Source: Robiginitomaculum sp. (GTDB lineage: Bacteria; Pseudomonadota; Alphaproteobacteria; Caulobacterales; Maricaulaceae). From it: 11,733 nt of DNA. The notes below the pieces were generated by a model. The model was given only the letters and a program-made list of their open reading frames with translations. It was not told the DNA's origin and did no database searches. Location: the NCBI GenBank assembly GCA_016765255.1, contig JAESQI010000045.1, positions 1-11,733 on the forward strand, given 5' to 3'. The position numbers and the translations under genes are program-made. Below are positions 7,026 through 11,733 of this stretch, piece by piece; positions within the stretch are counted from its first letter, which is position 1, and each line of letters opens with the position of its first letter.

Positions 7026-8444
7026 TTACTTTTCTTGTGAGTTAAGATCGACACTTAATTCCGGTTCAGGTTTAGTCGCTGATGTTTTCTCGACCTGCGC
7101 TCGCAATGCATTTATCTCTCGAATACGGGTTTTAAAGGCGGGTATTTCCTGTTTTTGTAAGGGCTTACCAGACAGGGTTGCGAGGCTCATCGGATTGATT
7201 TTTTTACCCTTACGGTGCACTTCATAATGCAAGTGTGGGCCAGTGGAAAGTCCTGTGGTGCCGACATAGCCAATGGTTTGGCCTTGCCTGACCCGAACGC
7301 CGCGCCTGATGCCGCGCGCAAATTTTGACATATGGGCATAGGCGGTCGCGTATCCATCACTGTGGGAAATGCTGACATAATTGCCGTAGCCGCCATACCG
7401 TCCTGCCCGTTTAATTGTACCATTGCCAGCCGCCATAATGGGTGTGCCGCGCCGCGCAGCAAAATCTACACCAGAATGGCTTTTGACATATCCTAATATT
7501 GGATGTTTTCGTTTGCCAAACCGAGACGATAAACGAGCTCCACTAATCGGGGTGCGCATAAGCATACGTTTGGCGCCTTTCCCTTTTTGGTCGTAATATC
7601 CTTCGCGCCCATTTGATTTTGTATACAGATAATACTCAGAGGTTTTGCCGCGAGGTGCGAAACTGGTATATATAAGATCGCCAGCTTTGACCGTTTGGCC
7701 CCTATGATCGCGGTAGACTTCATACAGCATTTCAAAACTGTCGCCGACACGAATATCGCGTTGGAAATCGACGCTATGGGCATAGATTTGCGAGAATTGC
7801 ACGATCACTTTGTCGGGCGCGCCGAGGGCTTGCGCGTCAAGATATAAGCTATTTTGAATTTGGCTTTTTACGCGAACAATCTGTTTGTCATATTCAGCAA
7901 ATACTTGACGGGATTTGAAATTATTGTCGCCTGACTTGGAAACAAAGATTGTGCTTTCCGAATTGGGTTTTAGGGTGAAACCTGTTACGGCCCCTGATAC
8001 ACTGTCTTTAAACAAGTTTATTTTTTGCCCAGCCCTGAGGTTTCTAGGTTTATATACGGACGCAAAAGCCTGAACGATTTGGTACGTGGTTGATGCGTCA
8101 ACTCCATTTTTTTGCAAAAGTGGCCCAAGGGCCTGACCCGATTTAAGCGTAAGTTGCTGGGCCGTGTCAGGTGTAAATTCAACATCTGTGCGTAAATCAT
8201 AAAGCATGGAGGCGCTCAGAATAGGCGCGGCTTCAATGGTTTCTTGGGGCTGTATTTGATGGGCTGAGCTTGGATATTTTGCCATGCCAAGAACAGAAAA
8301 TGCACTGATCACAGCAATCGTCGAGACGATTATTAAGGGTTTTTTTACGGAAAAAGACTGACCATCGACATTGCGAGAATAAATGGCCGCATCATTTGAG
8401 AGAGTTTTGAGCAAGCGAGGCCATTTTTGTCCAAACAATTTCAT
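7026..8444 (-). CDS. Membrane-anchored M23 metallopeptidase, MepM/YebA type murein endopeptidase
   Basis: Proteins of this type cut peptide cross-links in peptidoglycan in the periplasm, making room for new wall material. The 472 residues start with about 34 cytoplasmic residues and a single membrane anchor (about 35-55, LIIVSTIAVISAFSVLGMA). A LysM- or OapA-like segment follows (about 97-146, from LTLKSGQALGPLL to KINLF). The middle domain (about 165-295) resembles domain 2 of Csd3/MepM peptidases. The LytM catalytic domain (about 300-418) has the zinc ligands His323 and Asp327 in HSGVD and His406 in HLHYEVH, with His371 and His404 also conserved, so it looks active. The C-terminal 45 residues are a hydrophilic extension. 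Upstream of the ATG only a weak GGGA is seen. It is transcribed divergently from the ydbH-like gene, and the DUF4282 gene lies downstream on the same strand. Confidence 0.93.
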   Translation of the reverse strand: MKLFGQKWPRLLKTLSNDAAIYSRNVDGQSFSVKKPLIIVSTIAVISAFSVLGMAKYPSSAHQIQPQETIEAAPILSASMLYDLRTDVEFTPDTAQQLTLKSGQALGPLLQKNGVDASTTYQIVQAFASVYKPRNLRAGQKINLFKDSVSGAVTGFTLKPNSESTIFVSKSGDNNFKSRQVFAEYDKQIVRVKSQIQNSLYLDAQALGAPDKVIVQFSQIYAHSVDFQRDIRVGDSFEMLYEVYRDHRGQTVKAGDLIYTSFAPRGKTSEYYLYTKSNGREGYYDQKGKGAKRMLMRTPISGARLSSRFGKRKHPILGYVKSHSGVDFAARRGTPIMAAGNGTIKRAGRYGGYGNYVSISHSDGYATAYAHMSKFARGIRRGVRVRQGQTIGYVGTTGLSTGPHLHYEVHRKGKKINPMSLATLSGKPLQKQEIPAFKTRIREINALRAQVEKTSATKPEPELSVDLNSQEK

Positions 8445-8470
8445 GACAATCTATCCCAGATTAAATTTGT

Positions 8471-8484
8471 GCCATAATTGGCAT
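8471..8484. repeat. Inverted repeat in the M23/YdbH divergent control region
   Basis: Within GTGCCATAATTGGCAT, the arms TGCCA (8470-8474) and TGGCA (8479-8483) flank TAAT. The dyad sits about 30 bases upstream of the M23 start. It suits a repressor or activator site for either divergent gene; no regulator is known. Confidence 0.35.
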
Positions 8485-8497
8485 GTTGTTACAGTTA

Positions 8498-8531
8498 TTA
8501 TGCAAAACTTATGCCATATTTATGGCTTATG
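8498..8531. repeat. Phased TTATG repeats in the divergent control region
   Basis: TTATG occurs at 8498, 8509 and 8520, exactly 11 bases apart, and again at 8527. The first two continue as TTATGC and the third as TTATGG. Within this stretch GCCAT (8513-8517) and ATGGC (8522-8526) also form an inverted repeat around ATTT. A fifth related word, TTATGGC on the minus strand, lies at 8471-8477. Spacing near one helical turn suggests adjacent protein sites on one DNA face. I could not identify a convincing -35/-10 pair for either gene in the 165-base gap (8445-8609). Confidence 0.4.
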
Positions 8532-8609
8532 ATTGGTTAAAATTAGTCGCATTTCACATGATTTCGCGAAAATACTTGTAAATGAAATAGGAGATTACTT
8601 CAAGTCATC

Positions 8610-11600
8610 ATGGATGGGCAATTTAAAAAGTCACAAGAGACACATAAAGGCAGATCCCGCTCTACCCTGTGGGGTTTGTCGGCGGCTTTACTTGGCTTGT
8701 TCACGTTGTTCGGCCTTATTTGGGTTTTTCGTTATGACCTGATTGAATACAAACTTAAGCGGGCTTTGGCAAAAAATGGCCTGACGACTGAAATGCAGAT
8801 ACTCTCTATGAACGCCACAAAAGCAGTTTTGGGCGCGGTGCATATATCAAAAAATGGACAAGCGGTTTTGTCAGTAGATCGTCTTGAATTGGAATATGAA
8901 GTTGAGCATGCGTTAAAAGGGCGGTTTGATAAAATATCCCTGCACCGCTTGGTCACCCACATCACTTTGGACGGTGCGGGGAATGTTATGAACGATTGGT
9001 GGCCTCGCTCTAGTCGTGGTGGTCAATTCGAATTTCCAAAAAACGGGGTTAGTGTTGAGGACGCGCAGATAAACTGGCACAGCCCTATTGGAGATGGCCT
9101 GCTCGGTGTAAGTGGCACAGTGAATTCTCCGACAAACTGGAGTTTTGTTTACGAGGCGGCGGATGTGCAAATACAAAAAGACGGGCTTTCTGTCAATTTT
9201 GATATTAGTGGTGGGGCGGTGCAAAAGCTTGAAAATAAAGTCACAGTTTTTGGCACGGTTGAGGCTCGTTCCGTTGCGGCCCCGACCCTAAAAAGCGAGT
9301 TTATGAATGTAGATTTCAAGCTAAATTTAGCCAAAGAGACATCAGAGCCAACTATTATCAATGGTTGGATCAATATTGCAGGCGACACAGTAGATACGGC
9401 AAAATATTTGGCGTCAAGGACGGAATTGAAGCTGGATATAGACACTGTTTATCATAACCACAATCGTCAATTTGGACAATTTACGGCTGATTGGGATTTA
9501 AAATTTGTCGACGTTGTTATGAAAGAACAGGCGGAGCGTCAAAGATTAGCTCGCGTTTTGACCTCTTATAATGCCATGTCAAAAACCCCAATTGCCATGT
9601 ATTTCGCCGACATATTGCCGCGCAAACTAGAGAACTTATTTGAAAAGTTTTCAGTTAAGGGACGCGGAAATGTTCGTGCCTCACAAGATGGATACGAAAT
9701 TCACCTAAAAGATAACTTCCTCGTCACAGGGTTAGATCAAATTGTCACCATCAGCTCTAAAGCTGAAAATGCTATTCTCTACACCAAGCCCGATCACAAT
9801 ATTATGGCTGATCTTGATATTGACTGGAGCGGCGCAAATGGCATGCAGATTAAAAACTTCAAAGCACAAGCCGAGAGCTTGAATGGAGTTTCTTTGGAGT
9901 ATCTACGTTCATTATCGGCACACATACAAATGACTGAACAGTGGCGAAGACAAATAGATGGGCAGAATTTTCGCCTCTCCCCAATCGATGCGTGGCTTCA
10001 ATATCGCCATCATGGAAATGTGCGAGATATAACTTTGCAAGGAGCGATGGATTATGACGGTCTTGTGCCAAGCGGTCGGGTTTTAGGTCTGCAAACCCAA
10101 GGCATTGTCACAATCCACAGTGTGAATACTCCAACCTCTCAGCAAAACACGCATATGGGTTTTCAGCCCCAAGGAGATATTTTTATCAAAAACCTGACCA
10201 ATATTTCAGGCTGGAAAGCCAAGGATTTGACGTTCGGCATGACGGAGTCCAGTCGCCTCATCAATTTTGATGCGGATGGGCGCTCATTATTTGCCCAGCT
10301 CAATAATGTTAGCGCCCAGATTATTTCACCCGATGATCAGCGCCGTCTTAAATTTGGTGCTGAAAGCATTAAACTGCAAACAGTATTTGGGCAGTTTCCC
10401 CAAATTTGGGATTTCGGTATTTCCGAGATTGAGATTTTTTCACAAGATTTCCCTGCGCCCGGCACTCATATTCGTGTGCCGCACAGCCAGATAAACATAG
10501 AGCAAAACCGTCAGGGGGAATTAAGGTTTAGCACTAAAAATCCAGATACATATATTGAAACAGATAATGTGGTTGTCGATAAAATCAACATAGATTTACG
10601 CGGTGCACCTGATGATTTCAACGCTGTTTATTCTACGCCGAAAGTCGTGTTTAAAGGCGGCAACGTACCAAGATTACCCTTAAGCGGCACGGCACGGTTT
10701 CAGCGCGGAACAGTTACCGGCCAAGCCGTTGCTTATTTACCTGCGCCGCAAAAAGGCGAGAGTGCTCTTATAGATATTTCGTTTAAGTCTTTAGGGGGGA
10801 GAGGGGCGGTCAAGATTGATATTCCCAAGCTTGCCTTTTCCCCGAATGGATTACAGCCGCAATCTTTAGTGCCTGCTTTGCGAGGTAAAATTGCCGACGT
10901 AGAAGGTCTCGTCTCTGCCGAGCTTGAATTTAGCTTCGGCGGCGGGGTTGATATTAGCTCGTCAGGGCAGTTTGAAATATTTGACTTAGGGATTGGTACA
11001 TTGGTTGGCCCGATGCAAGGCGTGAATGCGCAGTTGAACTTTAGCTCCATATTTCCTCTAAAAACTAGCGGCATACAAACCGCTAGTTTAGCCAGTTTTG
11101 ATCCGGGGTTCCCTTTGCAAAATGGTCAAATTCGTTTTGAAATACTGCCGACTGGTATTCGAATACTTGAGGCGATTTGGCCTGTAGCTGAAACATCTGG
11201 CCAAGTTTATATTGCGCCTATGCTTTGGAAATTTGGCAATGTTGAAAACCGGCCGATCATTCACATTGAAAATATTGACCTTGGGAAACTGCTGGGCAAA
11301 GCTAGTCAGGATAAATTATCGGTGACAGGTTTAGTGAGCGGTATTTTGCCCGCCAAAATTAGCGGTGTGAATGTCAGTATTGAAGACGGGAAATTAGCCG
11401 TTAAGGACGGCGGCATTATCCGCTTTAAAACATTGGCCAGCGACGCGGCCAGTGCGCGTAATGAATATGCCGGCCATGGCCTTAAAGCTTTGGAAAACCT
11501 AAGCTATAAAAAACTAGAAGCACGGATCAACGGGCCGCTTGACGGCAGTGTTAATGTTGATTTGGTGCTAGACGGGCATAATCCAGATGTCTTAAACGGA

Positions 11601-11723
11601 CAGAATTTTTTGTTTAATGTGGCCGTAGAAGGTGAACTCGCGAATATAGCCCGCAATTTATCGAAATCATTTTCCACGCAGGAAAATTTAAAAAGAGTGT
11701 TGGAAATCCGTACGGATGAGTGA
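8610..11723 (+). CDS. YdbH family AsmA-like protein, probable intermembrane phospholipid transport
   Basis: YdbH, TamB and YhdP are large AsmA-like proteins of E. coli that redundantly carry phospholipids from the inner to the outer membrane. The 1037-residue product here has a basic N-terminus, one membrane anchor (about 19-40) and then a long beta-rich periplasmic body without further membrane segments. The C-terminal quarter (about 770-990) holds the YdbH signature: FPLQNGQIRFEILPTGIRI, then IENIDLGKLLG, LSVTGLVSGILPAKISG, and a glycine-rich DGKLAVKDGGIIRFK. E. coli YdbH is about 880 residues, so this one is longer. The ATG at 8610 is the only ATG, GTG or TTG start after the in-frame stop at 8583. 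The nearest strong Shine-Dalgarno, AGGAG at 8589-8593, is 16 bases away, which is unusually far. The 3' end overlaps another frame by 8 bases. Confidence 0.87.
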   Translation: MDGQFKKSQETHKGRSRSTLWGLSAALLGLFTLFGLIWVFRYDLIEYKLKRALAKNGLTTEMQILSMNATKAVLGAVHISKNGQAVLSVDRLELEYEVEHALKGRFDKISLHRLVTHITLDGAGNVMNDWWPRSSRGGQFEFPKNGVSVEDAQINWHSPIGDGLLGVSGTVNSPTNWSFVYEAADVQIQKDGLSVNFDISGGAVQKLENKVTVFGTVEARSVAAPTLKSEFMNVDFKLNLAKETSEPTIINGWINIAGDTVDTAKYLASRTELKLDIDTVYHNHNRQFGQFTADWDLKFVDVVMKEQAERQRLARVLTSYNAMSKTPIAMYFADILPRKLENLFEKFSVKGRGNVRASQDGYEIHLKDNFLVTGLDQIVTISSKAENAILYTKPDHNIMADLDIDWSGANGMQIKNFKAQAESLNGVSLEYLRSLSAHIQMTEQWRRQIDGQNFRLSPIDAWLQYRHHGNVRDITLQGAMDYDGLVPSGRVLGLQTQGIVTIHSVNTPTSQQNTHMGFQPQGDIFIKNLTNISGWKAKDLTFGMTESSRLINFDADGRSLFAQLNNVSAQIISPDDQRRLKFGAESIKLQTVFGQFPQIWDFGISEIEIFSQDFPAPGTHIRVPHSQINIEQNRQGELRFSTKNPDTYIETDNVVVDKINIDLRGAPDDFNAVYSTPKVVFKGGNVPRLPLSGTARFQRGTVTGQAVAYLPAPQKGESALIDISFKSLGGRGAVKIDIPKLAFSPNGLQPQSLVPALRGKIADVEGLVSAELEFSFGGGVDISSSGQFEIFDLGIGTLVGPMQGVNAQLNFSSIFPLKTSGIQTASLASFDPGFPLQNGQIRFEILPTGIRILEAIWPVAETSGQVYIAPMLWKFGNVENRPIIHIENIDLGKLLGKASQDKLSVTGLVSGILPAKISGVNVSIEDGKLAVKDGGIIRFKTLASDAASARNEYAGHGLKALENLSYKKLEARINGPLDGSVNVDLVLDGHNPDVLNGQNFLFNVAVEGELANIARNLSKSFSTQENLKRVLEIRTDE

Positions 11724-11733
11724 GAGTTTTATC
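11716..11733 (+). CDS. Start of a downstream gene, cut by the window end; YnbE-like lipoprotein possible
   Basis: The string ATGAGTGA overlaps the stop of the ydbH-like gene, and the frame reads MSESFI to the window edge. Stop-start overlaps like this usually join operon genes. In many Proteobacteria ydbH is followed by ynbE, a small outer-membrane lipoprotein that partners YdbH, and then ydbL (DUF1318). Only six codons are visible, so the product is a guess from gene order. Confidence 0.4.

Noticed and set aside
8533..8742. 69-codon + strand frame over the YdbH start
   Set aside because: It overlaps the N-terminus and membrane anchor of the YdbH-like protein in another frame and has no recognisable features.
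1..11733. Mobile element, prophage, CRISPR, toxin-antitoxin or defence system
   Set aside because: No transposase, integrase, repeat-spacer array, small paired genes or recognised defence domains were seen. All larger frames are accounted for by chromosomal housekeeping and envelope genes.

Overview
The window is about 11.7 kb of ordinary bacterial chromosome, densely coding. By eye the base composition is close to balanced and slightly AT-rich. The gene order lysC-ptsP-prfA-prmC followed by a DUF4167 gene is a layout I know from Alphaproteobacteria, and DUF4167 is almost confined to that class. The modest GC suggests a marine or aquatic lineage, perhaps near the Hyphomonadaceae or Maricaulales. 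That placement is inference; no rRNA or other marker gene is present.

Region 1 (1-5372, + strand) is a tightly packed run. It holds the 3' nine-tenths of lysC (aspartokinase), ptsP (GAF-containing enzyme I of the nitrogen phosphotransferase system), prfA (release factor 1) and prmC (the methyltransferase that modifies the GGQ glutamine of release factors). lysC stop and ptsP start abut with no spacer, and prfA and prmC overlap by 8 bases, so translational coupling is likely. Inside lysC a strong Shine-Dalgarno followed by an in-frame ATG marks a probable second product, the regulatory beta subunit.

Region 2 (5373-6275) has a 227-base gap with small hairpins, then a DUF4167 gene with its own good ribosome binding site, then a short convergent gap.

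Region 3 (6276-8444, - strand) holds two envelope-related genes read right to left: a membrane-anchored M23 metallopeptidase of MepM/YebA type, then a small DUF4282 membrane protein whose cytoplasmic tail looks like histone H1 (four TPKK motifs).

Region 4 (8445-11733) starts with a 165-base divergent control region rich in TTATG words, three of them phased at 11 bases, plus two inverted repeats. It is followed by a 1037-residue YdbH-family protein (AsmA-like, implicated in phospholipid transport between the membranes). At its stop codon an ATGAGTGA overlap starts a further reading frame that runs off the window; a YnbE-like lipoprotein would be the expected partner.

I see no mobile element, CRISPR array, tRNA, rRNA, toxin-antitoxin or defence module. 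The points most worth a second look are the internal lysC start, the membrane-tethered H1-like tail, the DUF4167 protein beside the translation-termination genes, and the phased motifs between the two divergent envelope genes.
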